From NCBI GenBank assembly GCA_018648685.1, contig JABGQT010000103.1, positions 1-52,076 on the forward strand: DNA of 52,076 bases. Reading direction: 5' to 3'. Both the position numbers and the translations under genes were made by a program. The stretch is from Anaerolineae bacterium (lineage in GTDB: Bacteria > Chloroflexota > Anaerolineae > Anaerolineales > Villigracilaceae). Under the pieces are notes generated by a model, which saw nothing but the letters and a program-made list of their open reading frames with translations, was not told where the DNA came from and made no database searches. Within the stretch, counting starts at the first letter, position 1, and each line of letters opens with the position of its first letter. Shown piece after piece: positions 1 to 7,500 of this stretch.

Positions 1-350
1 AAGCTGTGCGACTTGAACCGTTTAAGGTGTGCGACATGGTGCGTTTTATGCACACAGTAATCTTTGTCACATTTTTTTGGTCAACTCACTTCCCCCCTAT
101 CCTAATCTTGCTCTCAATTTATAAAAAGATGTTCACGATGCTATCAAATAATTGACAAACCGCTCAAACCAGTTAACACGAATTGTCCTGATAATTTGTT
201 GAAAATACACTTCGTCACACATCTATTGTGACACGCTTGGTCGCATTATGACATAGCACATCGTCGAATGTGACAAGTCGCACTAATTAAAACTTTCTCA
301 TAATGTTACTATTTCACTGTTGAACTATATGTAAATATCCGAATACACTT
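1..350. promoter_or_regulatory. Gene-free region upstream of the ArsR-type regulator, with repeated operator-like motifs
   Basis: No ORF was found here. The motif GTCACA or its complement TGTGAC occurs at 66-71, 214-219, 227-232 and 269-274. The middle two form an inverted repeat with a 7-nt spacer. GTGCGACTT at 6-14 is the reverse complement of AAGTCGCAC at 275-283, and a further GTGCGACA lies near 29-36. This density suggests binding sites for a dimeric regulator, possibly the ArsR-type protein that follows (inference). I could not assign a confident -35/-10 pair. Confidence 0.4.
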
Positions 351-704
351 ATGAACAAATCTCCTTTACTTCAAGAAGTTACAGAACTCCATGCTGGCAT
401 TTGCAATGGCCTGGCAGACCCCACACGAATTCTTATGCTTTACGCCCTCGTTGATGAACCACGTAACGTGAATGACCTAACAGAAACACTAAATCTCCCC
501 CAACCCACGACTTCACGGCACCTGAAAATACTGCGCCAACAAGGATTAGTGATTGGAGAACGTGAGGGGCTATACATTTATTACAGACTTGCAGATAAAC
601 GTATTATCGAAGCACTCGACTTGCTTCGTACTATTTTAAACGACAGGCTTACTTACCGAGCAAGCCTCGTAGAAAATCAAAACTCAAACCAAAAACAGGA
701 ATAA
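351..704 (+). CDS. ArsR/SmtB-family winged-helix transcriptional regulator
   Basis: A 117-residue DNA-binding protein with the ArsR layout. An N-terminal helix contains an ADPTRILML core at about residues 22-30. The recognition helix, at about 51-64, contains PTTSRHLKIL. The beta-wing, about 67-79, contains GEREGLYIYYRL. The usual metal-site ELCVCDL motif is replaced by NVNDL, and the only Cys is C18. Classic arsenic or zinc sensing and the two-Cys sulfide-sensor chemistry are therefore not obvious. It lies 2 nt upstream of the octaheme cytochrome gene and probably regulates that operon, perhaps itself included. Its effector is unknown. The start ATG is the only in-frame Met that keeps the whole fold. 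Confidence 0.9.
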   Translation: MNKSPLLQEVTELHAGICNGLADPTRILMLYALVDEPRNVNDLTETLNLPQPTTSRHLKILRQQGLVIGEREGLYIYYRLADKRIIEALDLLRTILNDRLTYRASLVENQNSNQKQE

Positions 705-706
705 AT

Positions 707-2149
707 ATGCGAAATAAAAAACGAGTTTGGATCATAGGCATAATTGTCACCCTTGCCGTCATTCTCATCCCGACCATCTATTTTCTACCCAAAGAAAATA
801 AACGTTCGGATGATCCCTGGGAAAATCTCCCCCTTCACCCTGTCCATACTGATCACACCGCCATTATCGAAGATCGCGGACCTTTCGAAACAGGACCCGA
901 TGTCACGAGAGTCTGTCTTGAATGCCATGAAAATTCCGCATCTGAGATGATGGCAACCGCTCACTGGACTTGGGAAAGCAAGCCCTACGATATCGAAGGG
1001 CGCGATGAGCCAGTGACTGTCGGTAAAAAAAACCAAATGAATAATTTCTGTATTGGTATTCAGTCCAACTGGTCGGGATGCACTTCCTGTCATGCCGGTT
1101 ATGGTTGGGATAGCGCAGATTATGACTTCTCTAATGAACAGAACGTAGACTGTCTCGCCTGCCACGATACCACCGGAACCTATGTCAAAAGCACATCCGG
1201 TTTACCTGCCGAAGGCGTGGATTTGCTGGATGTTGCCAAAAATGTCGGTATCCCCAGTCGTGAGAACTGCGGTAGCTGCCACTTCAAAGGCGGCGGCGGG
1301 AACGCTGTCAAACACGGCGACTTGGACGAAACACTCTACTACCCTCCCGACCGTGTTGATGTTCACATGGGAAAACACGATTTTCTCTGCACTGACTGCC
1401 ATAAAACAGAAGCACATTTAGTATCCGGACGTTCGATTTCCGTCAGCCTGGATACAGAAAATCAAATCGCCTGCACAGACTGCCATAGCGAAGAATTGCA
1501 CGAGGATGAGCGCATCAACGTCCACCTTGATTCTGTTGCTTGCCAAACCTGCCACATCCCCGAAGCAGCAACGCGTGATGCAACCAAAATGTACTGGGAC
1601 TGGTCTACTGCCGGAAACGATAGCATAGAAGAAAGCACACATGAATATCTCAAAATTAAGGGCAGTTTCGTCTACGAATCGGATTTTGTGCCTGAGTATC
1701 GTTGGTATAACGGAACAGCCGACCGCTACCTGATCGGCGACACGATGAATCCCGAAGAAGTGACTTCAATGAATTTGCCTTTGGGCGATATTAACGACAC
1801 TACAGCAAGGATTTTCCCCTTTAAAGTCCATCGTGGAAAACAGCCTTATGACACTGTTTATAACTACTTCCTCCAACCCAAGACCGTTGGCGAAGGCGGC
1901 TTCTGGACAGAATTTGACTGGGATCTAGCGCTCCGCTTAGGCTCTGAAGAAATAGATATGGCATATAGCGGAGAATATGACTTCGCAGAAACAGAAATGT
2001 TCTGGCCCACAACCCACATGGTTGCATCCGCTGACCAAGCCTTGACCTGTGGCTATTGTCATGGCGACGAAAGCCGCATGGATTGGGAAGCCCTTGGCTA
2101 TTACGGCGATCCCATTGATTGGGGTGGGCGTTTTAGTGCAAAGAGATAG
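707..2149 (+). CDS. Octaheme c-type cytochrome, tetrathionate reductase (OTR) family
   Basis: A 480-residue exported cytochrome anchored by an uncleaved N-terminal helix (about residues 6-26). Eight CXXCH heme sites start at C70, C125, C149, C188, C228, C256, C279 and C448. The segment at about 108-133 (KNQMNNFC followed by CTSCHAGYGW) resembles the family signature of octaheme tetrathionate reductase-like cytochromes, and in the characterised enzyme a Lys ligates the active-site heme. Family members reduce tetrathionate and, in vitro, nitrite or hydroxylamine, so the true substrate is open. The gene follows the ArsR gene by 2 nt with AGGAA as ribosome site. Downstream genes for an electron-donor-like fusion and sulfur transporters favour a sulfur oxyanion substrate (inference). 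Confidence 0.88.
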   Translation: MRNKKRVWIIGIIVTLAVILIPTIYFLPKENKRSDDPWENLPLHPVHTDHTAIIEDRGPFETGPDVTRVCLECHENSASEMMATAHWTWESKPYDIEGRDEPVTVGKKNQMNNFCIGIQSNWSGCTSCHAGYGWDSADYDFSNEQNVDCLACHDTTGTYVKSTSGLPAEGVDLLDVAKNVGIPSRENCGSCHFKGGGGNAVKHGDLDETLYYPPDRVDVHMGKHDFLCTDCHKTEAHLVSGRSISVSLDTENQIACTDCHSEELHEDERINVHLDSVACQTCHIPEAATRDATKMYWDWSTAGNDSIEESTHEYLKIKGSFVYESDFVPEYRWYNGTADRYLIGDTMNPEEVTSMNLPLGDINDTTARIFPFKVHRGKQPYDTVYNYFLQPKTVGEGGFWTEFDWDLALRLGSEEIDMAYSGEYDFAETEMFWPTTHMVASADQALTCGYCHGDESRMDWEALGYYGDPIDWGGRFSAKR

Positions 2150-2447
2150 AAACAACGCCAGTTCCTGAGCGTAAGGCGATAGCTTTTGAGCCTGTAGACA
2201 AAGGACGAATTATACAAGAACCGCCCTTCGACTACGTGCTTTTCTCCGAAAAGCCCTCCGCTCAGGGACTGGTAGATGCTCACAAACGTGAGCCAAGCCT
2301 ATCACGTGAGCGTTTCACACCTGAATTATCAGATGGAGTCCAACATCTCCAGATGTTGGGAAATCCCAAATCAAAATCTGGAGATTTTGAACTCCGTTTT
2401 ATAAAAAATAAAACTGAAATTTTGAGAAGAATCTATAAGGACAACAG
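2150..2447. repeat. Intergenic region with tandem perfect palindromes and a degenerate dispersed repeat
   Basis: This 298-bp gap has no convincing gene; a 71-codon frame across it looks like chance. Two perfect 20-bp palindromes lie in tandem. One is at 2340-2359 (CCAACATCT, CC, AGATGTTGG) and the other at 2371-2390 (TCAAAATCT, GG, AGATTTTGA). Their central ten bases are reverse complements of each other. Upstream, 2225-2267 holds a CCCTTCGACTAC...CTCAGGG type inverted repeat with an inserted hairpin at 2238-2254 (GCTTTTC/GAAAAGC). The palindromes may act as an operator, an mRNA processing site or a partial terminator between the two cytochrome genes. Confidence 0.6.
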
Positions 2448-5198
2448 ATGATGTCATCCAAGAATAAATCCAAAATATCCCGCTTGCGCTTTTTTAGCCT
2501 TTTGCTGGCGGCTGTTTTTTTGCTCATCGGCGTGAGCAGCGCCCTTGCAGAAGGGGGCGATCCACCTCCCGAAGAGCCGAAAACGCCCGAAAGCTCGCCC
2601 CTGCATCCCACTTTCCCTTTGCTGGATGAAAACGGCGAAAATGTGCTTGACACGGGCAATCCCGTTTCGACGATGAATACCTGCGGCGCCTGCCACGATG
2701 CCGAATTCATTGAAACGCACAGCTACCACGCCAACGCCGGTTTGGACGATATGGTTCCGGCTGGAGAAACGCCCACCGAACGTGCGTGGGATACTAGCCC
2801 GGGCTTTTTCGGAACATGGAACCCGATTGCCTACCGCTATCTTTCCCCCGCAGGCGACGAGCGTGCCGACTTGACCACGCCTGAGTGGATTATGCTTTTT
2901 GGTAGCCGACACCCCGGCGGCGGCCCGGCTGTTTACAGCCAGAGCGGCGAAATGCTGACCGAGCTTGCCTACAGCGCCAACTCGCTGGAAAGCAATATCG
3001 TCAACGCTGAAACGGGCGAATTAGAAAAATGGGATTGGGAAAAATCTGGTGTGGTCAAGATGAATTGTTTCCTTTGCCACATCCCCGAGCCAAATAATGA
3101 CGCTCGCAAAGCCGCCCTCACCAATGGCGATTTCAAATGGGCAAATACTGCCACTTTGCTCGGCACCGGCATTGTTGAAGAAGCCGGCGATGAGTTTACA
3201 TGGAACGAAGCCGCTTTCACCCAAGAGAAAGAATTGGTGCAGGAATTTGTTGCGATCCAAGACCCCGAAGACCCCAACTGTGGTGTCTGTCACGGTCTCG
3301 TACACGATAATGTCGAAGACCCGCTCGTGATGGATGGCTGTTCTCCCGAACGCTGGACAACCATCACCACCGGGCAGATCATCTCCTCGCAGCGTCTTTC
3401 TGACTCTGGCATGAACCTGGCAGATAAAGAAACACTCTCCCGCACTTGGGATGCGCACGCAGAACGTCAGCTCGAATGCACCGACTGCCACTACGCCCTC
3501 AATAATCCGCTTTATTATCAGGAAGGCAGCGCAACACGCCCAGAACATCTAATTTTTGACCCCCGCCGTCTTGAAGTTGGCGAATATCTCGAAAAACCGC
3601 TTCATCAATTTGCTCGTGGCGACAGTGCCCAGAGCATGGTCTCCCCAAACGTCAAAGACACCATGCGCACCTGCGTCGACTGCCACAGCACAGAAAGCAC
3701 GCACGATTGGCTGCCCTATAAAGACCGCCACATCAACGCCCTTAGCTGCGAATCTTGCCATATCCCCAAGCTCTACTCCTCCGCCAACGAGCAATACGAC
3801 TGGACAGTCATCGACATCAACGGCAATGCGCAAACCCAATGCCGTGGCGCAGAAGGCGATCCCGGCGTAAACACCCTGCTCACCGGATACGAACCCGTTC
3901 TTCTGCCCCGTGAAAATGCAGATGGATCAACAAAACTCGTCCCGCATAACCTGATAACCACCTGGTTTTGGGTCTATGGCGAAGATGAGCGCCCGGTTCC
4001 CCTCCGTGATTTGAAGTTGGTCTACCTCGAGAACGATAGCTATGCCCCCGATATTTTGGCAGCCTTCGACGCCAACGCAGACGGAATGCTCGACGATAGC
4101 GAATTGCTCATTGACAGCGAAGAAAAGAGCGCCCTCATCATCAAAGGTCTCGAAGCCCTCGGCTTGGATAATCCCCGCATCGCTGGCGAAATTCAACCTT
4201 ACAGCATCCATCACGATGTCGCCACCTCTGAGTGGGCAACCAACGACTGCCAAACCTGCCACAGCCAGAATACCCGCCTAACGCAAGAGATCGAACTCTC
4301 AGGCTACAGCCCCATCGGCGCAAAAGCAGATTTTGTCCCCGGCAGCAATGTTGTATTTGACGGCGAAATATACGAAAATGAAGATGGCGCCCTCTTCTAC
4401 AAACCTGCACCTGATAAAGAGAATCTCTACATCCTCGGCGCAGACAAAGTCAACTGGATAGACGCTTTCGGTCTCTGGGCATTCATCGGCGTTATCCTCG
4501 GCGTTGGATTACACGGTGGCTTGCGCATCTATGCTCACTATAAAAATCCGCCCCACGAAACAAAGACCAAACGTGTCTATATGTACAGCGTTTACGAACG
4601 CTTCTGGCATTGGCTCCAGACTGCCGCCATCGTCATCTTGCTTATCACGGGCATGATCATCCACAACCCCGATAGCTATATCCTCTTCAAATTTAGCGGC
4701 GTAGTTATCACCCACAATGTTGTTGCCACCATTCTCGCCGTCAACGCCGCCTTCTCCCTCTTCTATCACCTCGCAAGTGGCGAGATCAAACAATATATCC
4801 CCGAACCAAAAGGATTCTTCAACCAGATCCTTACACAAGGAACCTACTATATGAAGGGCATTTTCAAAGGTGAAGAACATCCCACCGAGAAAGACCCCGA
4901 ACATAAACTGAACCCGCTTCAGCAGGTCACCTACGACATGATCCTGAACGTCCTCCTGCCATTGCAAGGCATCACTGGCATCCTGATCTGGGGCGCACAA
5001 CGCTTTCCCAATCTAACCAATGCCCTCGGTGGACTGCCCTTCCTGGCACCCTTCCACACCCTAATAGCCTGGCTCTTTGCCTCCTTCATCGTGATGCACG
5101 TCTATCTCACCACCACCGGTCACACCCCGTTGGCAGGCATCGCATCCATGATCCATGGCTGGGATGATGTGGAAGTTCATAATCATGATGCTGAATAA
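2448..5198 (+). CDS. Heptaheme c-type cytochrome fused to a b-type cytochrome membrane domain
   Basis: A 916-residue two-part protein. A Sec-type signal covers about residues 12-34, with the AxA site ALA before E35. The exported part has seven CXXCH heme sites starting at C79, C207, C278, C344, C409, C434 and C601. Residues 541-552 form an EF-hand-like loop (D541, N543, D545, G546, D549, E552). From about 672 there are five predicted membrane helices. His residues in or near them (H721, H756, H774, H870, H884) could ligate b hemes, as in the cytochrome b subunits of formate dehydrogenase, hydrogenase or thiosulfate reductase. It probably oxidises quinol and passes electrons to the octaheme cytochrome upstream (inference). 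Either of two adjacent ATGs could start it. Confidence 0.85.
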   Translation: MMSSKNKSKISRLRFFSLLLAAVFLLIGVSSALAEGGDPPPEEPKTPESSPLHPTFPLLDENGENVLDTGNPVSTMNTCGACHDAEFIETHSYHANAGLDDMVPAGETPTERAWDTSPGFFGTWNPIAYRYLSPAGDERADLTTPEWIMLFGSRHPGGGPAVYSQSGEMLTELAYSANSLESNIVNAETGELEKWDWEKSGVVKMNCFLCHIPEPNNDARKAALTNGDFKWANTATLLGTGIVEEAGDEFTWNEAAFTQEKELVQEFVAIQDPEDPNCGVCHGLVHDNVEDPLVMDGCSPERWTTITTGQIISSQRLSDSGMNLADKETLSRTWDAHAERQLECTDCHYALNNPLYYQEGSATRPEHLIFDPRRLEVGEYLEKPLHQFARGDSAQSMVSPNVKDTMRTCVDCHSTESTHDWLPYKDRHINALSCESCHIPKLYSSANEQYDWTVIDINGNAQTQCRGAEGDPGVNTLLTGYEPVLLPRENADGSTKLVPHNLITTWFWVYGEDERPVPLRDLKLVYLENDSYAPDILAAFDANADGMLDDSELLIDSEEKSALIIKGLEALGLDNPRIAGEIQPYSIHHDVATSEWATNDCQTCHSQNTRLTQEIELSGYSPIGAKADFVPGSNVVFDGEIYENEDGALFYKPAPDKENLYILGADKVNWIDAFGLWAFIGVILGVGLHGGLRIYAHYKNPPHETKTKRVYMYSVYERFWHWLQTAAIVILLITGMIIHNPDSYILFKFSGVVITHNVVATILAVNAAFSLFYHLASGEIKQYIPEPKGFFNQILTQGTYYMKGIFKGEEHPTEKDPEHKLNPLQQVTYDMILNVLLPLQGITGILIWGAQRFPNLTNALGGLPFLAPFHTLIAWLFASFIVMHVYLTTTGHTPLAGIASMIHGWDDVEVHNHDAE

Positions 5199-5210
5199 GT
5201 GAAAAAAACC

Positions 5211-5286
5211 TTATCCACGAAGAACACGAAGCTACACAAAGAAAAGCTTTAAAACTTCGTGCCCTTCGTGTGACTTCGTAGATAAG
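5211..5286. repeat. Imperfect long hairpin repeat between the cytochrome fusion and YeeE genes
   Basis: The outer arms TTATCCACGAAG and CTTCGTAGATAA pair with one mismatch. An inner pair, AACACGAAG with CTTCGTGT, extends the stem over a loop containing AAAGCTTT. A related CACAGAG/CACAAAG-rich element lies at about 29771-29846, so this looks like a dispersed extragenic element. It may also trim or stabilise the mRNA. Confidence 0.55.
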
Positions 5287-5315
5287 AAAGCAATAACTAA
5301 AAAGGAATAAATCCT

Positions 5316-5885
5316 ATGACAACAGTAACTGAAACCCCATCAAAAGAGACCTTCATCAAACGCCTCTTCAATCGTCCGGCGAAAGAATACTGGAACGCCT
5401 ACACAGGCGGCACTCTACTCGGAATAGTCCTCTTCCTTTCCTATTTCATCACAGGAAACGGTCTCGGAGCCTCCGGTGGTCTCAGCCGCTTCGTTGCCTT
5501 CATTGAAGACATCGTAGCCCCCGGACATGTAGACCGTGTCCCCTACCTCATCAAAGTTGCGGGCGGCGAACTAAACGCCCTCGACAACTGGATCGTCATG
5601 GTCGCCATCGGCGCTATCGTCGGTGGCTTCATCTCCGGTCTACGTAATGGACGGGTCAAATGGGAAACCAATCGCGGACCCCAAATCACAGACAAACAAC
5701 GCTGGTTCTGGGCATTCGTCGGTGGCACCCTCTTCACCTACGGCGCACGCCTCGCTCGTGGATGCACATCCGGGCAGGCACTCTCTGGCGGCGCAACCCT
5801 TTCCGCTGGTAGCTGGGCAACCATGTTCGCCATCTTTGGTGGCGCATATCTTTTTGCCTACACTTTCCGCAAACTCTGGAACTAG
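5316..5885 (+). CDS. YeeE/YedE-family (DUF395) sulfur-compound transporter, first half
   Basis: A 189-residue membrane protein with about four helices (about residues 31-46, 92-108, 130-146, 166-182). The motif GARLARGCTSGQALSGG places C150 where this family has its conserved sulfur-relaying Cys. YeeE/YedE proteins import thiosulfate or related sulfur species. This protein carries one Cys-motif repeat, and the next gene, 9 nt downstream, carries the other. The pair therefore resembles a split version of the single-chain thiosulfate transporter. The order after the octaheme and membrane cytochrome genes suggests supply of substrate or export of product for sulfur respiration (inference). Confidence 0.88.
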   Translation: MTTVTETPSKETFIKRLFNRPAKEYWNAYTGGTLLGIVLFLSYFITGNGLGASGGLSRFVAFIEDIVAPGHVDRVPYLIKVAGGELNALDNWIVMVAIGAIVGGFISGLRNGRVKWETNRGPQITDKQRWFWAFVGGTLFTYGARLARGCTSGQALSGGATLSAGSWATMFAIFGGAYLFAYTFRKLWN

Positions 5886-5894
5886 GAGAAAATA

Positions 5895-7136
5895 ATGACT
5901 ACTTTTCCTCTCCCCCTAAATGTTATATTTCTTAAGGTTGGCGTTTACGCCATTTATCTCATCATCGGGATAGCCTTTGGCTACGTCCTCGAAAGCTCCG
6001 GCTTTAACAAATCAACCATCTTGGCAAAACAGTTTTACTTCAAAGACCTGACCGTCTTCAAAGTATTCTTCACCGCCATTGTCGCTGGGATGCTGCTCAT
6101 TTTCGGTGCAGCCGCATTTGGCTTATTGGATTACAACCTCATCTGGGTCAACCCCACTTACCTTTGGTCCGGGATAGTGGGCGGACTTGTGATGGGCGTG
6201 GGATTCATAATCGGCGGATTCTGCCCCGGAACATCTCTGACAGCCCTCGCAACCCTCAAAGTGGATGGTATCTTCTTTGTCGCTGGTGGTCTCTTCGGCA
6301 TCTTCGTCTTTAGCGAAACCATCGACGAAGCTCCCCATTTCTTCAATGGCAGCTACTTCGGTCGCCTGACCCTGATGGATCTCTTCGACCTTCCCACAGG
6401 CGTAGTCGCCCTGCTCGTCACCCTGATGGCACTCTTCATGTTCTGGGGCGGCGAAAAGCTTGAAGATATTTACGGCGGCAAAGATTCATCTAAAGCCCCC
6501 AAAGGTCGCTATATCGGTGCAGGCGTAGCTGTTCTCGGCGCTATCGGGCTTATCGCCATCGGGCAACCTACCAACGCCGACCGCTGGAACTGGATCGCAG
6601 ACGAACGCCAGGCACAACTGGACAACCGAGAAGTACAGATCGTTCCCGAAGAATTATTACACACCATGCACGATTCAAAATTGAATCTCGTGATGCTCGA
6701 TGTCCGTGAAGAAAAAGATTACAACCTCTTCCACATCACCGATGCTGACCACGTTCTCCCCGAAGAAATCCCCGGCATGATCAACGAATTCATCGCGCTG
6801 CCAGCCAACAGCCTCTTCGTCATCATGTCCAACGACGAAACCAGAGCCACCGAAGTCTGGAAATATATGGTCGCAGAAAGTGTGCCCAATGTATATATCC
6901 TCGAAGGCGGTCTCAACAACTGGGTAGATATCTATGCTACCCCTTACGAAAACGAATACTGTGCAGGTGAAAAAGAATCCCCTGCTGATGATGAGTTTAA
7001 ATACCTGCTCACCTCCGCTCTTGGCGATCACTGTCCTGCTGCGTATCCTCACCTCGAAGATCACGAGCATGTAGAATATGAACCAAAGATCAAAATGGAA
7101 CTCAAACGCGCCCCCTCCGCTGGCGGTTGTGGCTAG
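5895..7136 (+). CDS. YeeE/YedE-family transporter with rhodanese-like domain and C-terminal GGCG tail
   Basis: A 413-residue protein. The first 225 residues hold about six membrane helices and the motif GGFCPGTSL (C110), typical of the YeeE/YedE sulfur transporter fold. Residues about 248-345 form a rhodanese-like domain (VMLDVREEKDY, then ILEGGLNNW). The loop that should hold the catalytic Cys reads MSNDETR, with S312 in its place, so ordinary sulfurtransferase chemistry is doubtful. The tail has C356, C380 and a terminal AGGCG with C412. This recalls the Gly-rich Cys arm of SoxY, which carries bound sulfur; that resemblance is an observation, not proof of homology. It follows the other YeeE gene by 9 nt with AGGAG. 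Confidence 0.87.
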   Translation: MTTFPLPLNVIFLKVGVYAIYLIIGIAFGYVLESSGFNKSTILAKQFYFKDLTVFKVFFTAIVAGMLLIFGAAAFGLLDYNLIWVNPTYLWSGIVGGLVMGVGFIIGGFCPGTSLTALATLKVDGIFFVAGGLFGIFVFSETIDEAPHFFNGSYFGRLTLMDLFDLPTGVVALLVTLMALFMFWGGEKLEDIYGGKDSSKAPKGRYIGAGVAVLGAIGLIAIGQPTNADRWNWIADERQAQLDNREVQIVPEELLHTMHDSKLNLVMLDVREEKDYNLFHITDADHVLPEEIPGMINEFIALPANSLFVIMSNDETRATEVWKYMVAESVPNVYILEGGLNNWVDIYATPYENEYCAGEKESPADDEFKYLLTSALGDHCPAAYPHLEDHEHVEYEPKIKMELKRAPSAGGCG

Positions 7137-7180
7137 AAAAAAAGCACATATTTAGAAGATTATACAGATAAACAACAGAT

Positions 7181-7240
7181 ATCCGAAGTTTTGCGAAACA
7201 CTTCTAGCGAAGCGCAGAAGCAGAAACTTCGGATGTTTTA
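7181..7240 (+). terminator. Probable terminator of the sulfur-respiration operon
   Basis: ATCCGAAGTTT (7181-7191) pairs perfectly with AAACTTCGGAT (7224-7234), followed by GTTTTATTTA. An inner stem CTTCT/AGAAG sits in the loop. It lies 44 nt after the stop codon of the second YeeE gene. Confidence 0.7.
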
Positions 7241-7247
7241 TTTAATC

Positions 7248-7418
7248 GTAGGTCACGTTTTCAGCGTGACTTTTCTTGCTTATAGAAAAACTCTCAGCGA
7301 AGATTGAGTAGCCTGACAGCACCACCGTCAGGCGTATCGAAATCGTAGCGGGGCAATGTAGGTTACGGCATCAACGTGACCTTTTTAGTCGGCAAGTCAC
7401 ACTACAAGCGTGACCTAC
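7248..7418. repeat. Cluster of short hairpin repeats, including a dispersed element
   Basis: Three related units contain GTCAC...GTGAC pairs: 7252-7270 (GTCACG/CGTGAC), a degenerate copy near 7358-7381, and 7396-7414. Between them, 7296-7350 is a structured element (GCGAAGATTGAGTAG ... GTATCGAAATCGTAGCG) with an apical hairpin GCCTGAC/GTCAGGC. It recurs inverted at 34266-34311. Together with the terminators on each side, these fill the gene-free stretch 7137-7500. Confidence 0.65.
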
Positions 7419-7454
7419 AAAAAAGCGTCCGAGTTTTTGAAAAACTCGGACGCT
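7419..7454 (-). terminator. Intrinsic terminator of the EF-G-like gene
   Basis: AGCGTCCGAGTTTTT (7424-7438) and its exact complement (7440-7454) form a 15-bp stem around a single G at 7439. On the minus strand the stem is followed by a run of six T (7424-7419). It lies 46 nt beyond the stop codon. Confidence 0.88.
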
Positions 7455-7500
7455 GCTACTTCGGAACTTCTATCTATTCCCCACTTTCTACTCTCTAAAA

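Noticed and set aside
2236-2451. 71-codon plus-strand frame between the two cytochrome genes
   Set aside because: It runs through repeat arms and palindromes, overlaps the next start codon, has no ribosome site and a composition unlike its neighbours.
3021-3548. Long minus-strand frame (175 codons) inside the heptaheme cytochrome gene
   Set aside because: It is antisense to a well-supported CDS with clear heme motifs; the long frame comes from the biased codon use of the real gene.
7137-7500. CRISPR-like reading of the repeated GTCAC...GTGAC units
   Set aside because: Only three imperfect units with unequal spacing; no constant repeat-spacer rhythm and no cas genes.
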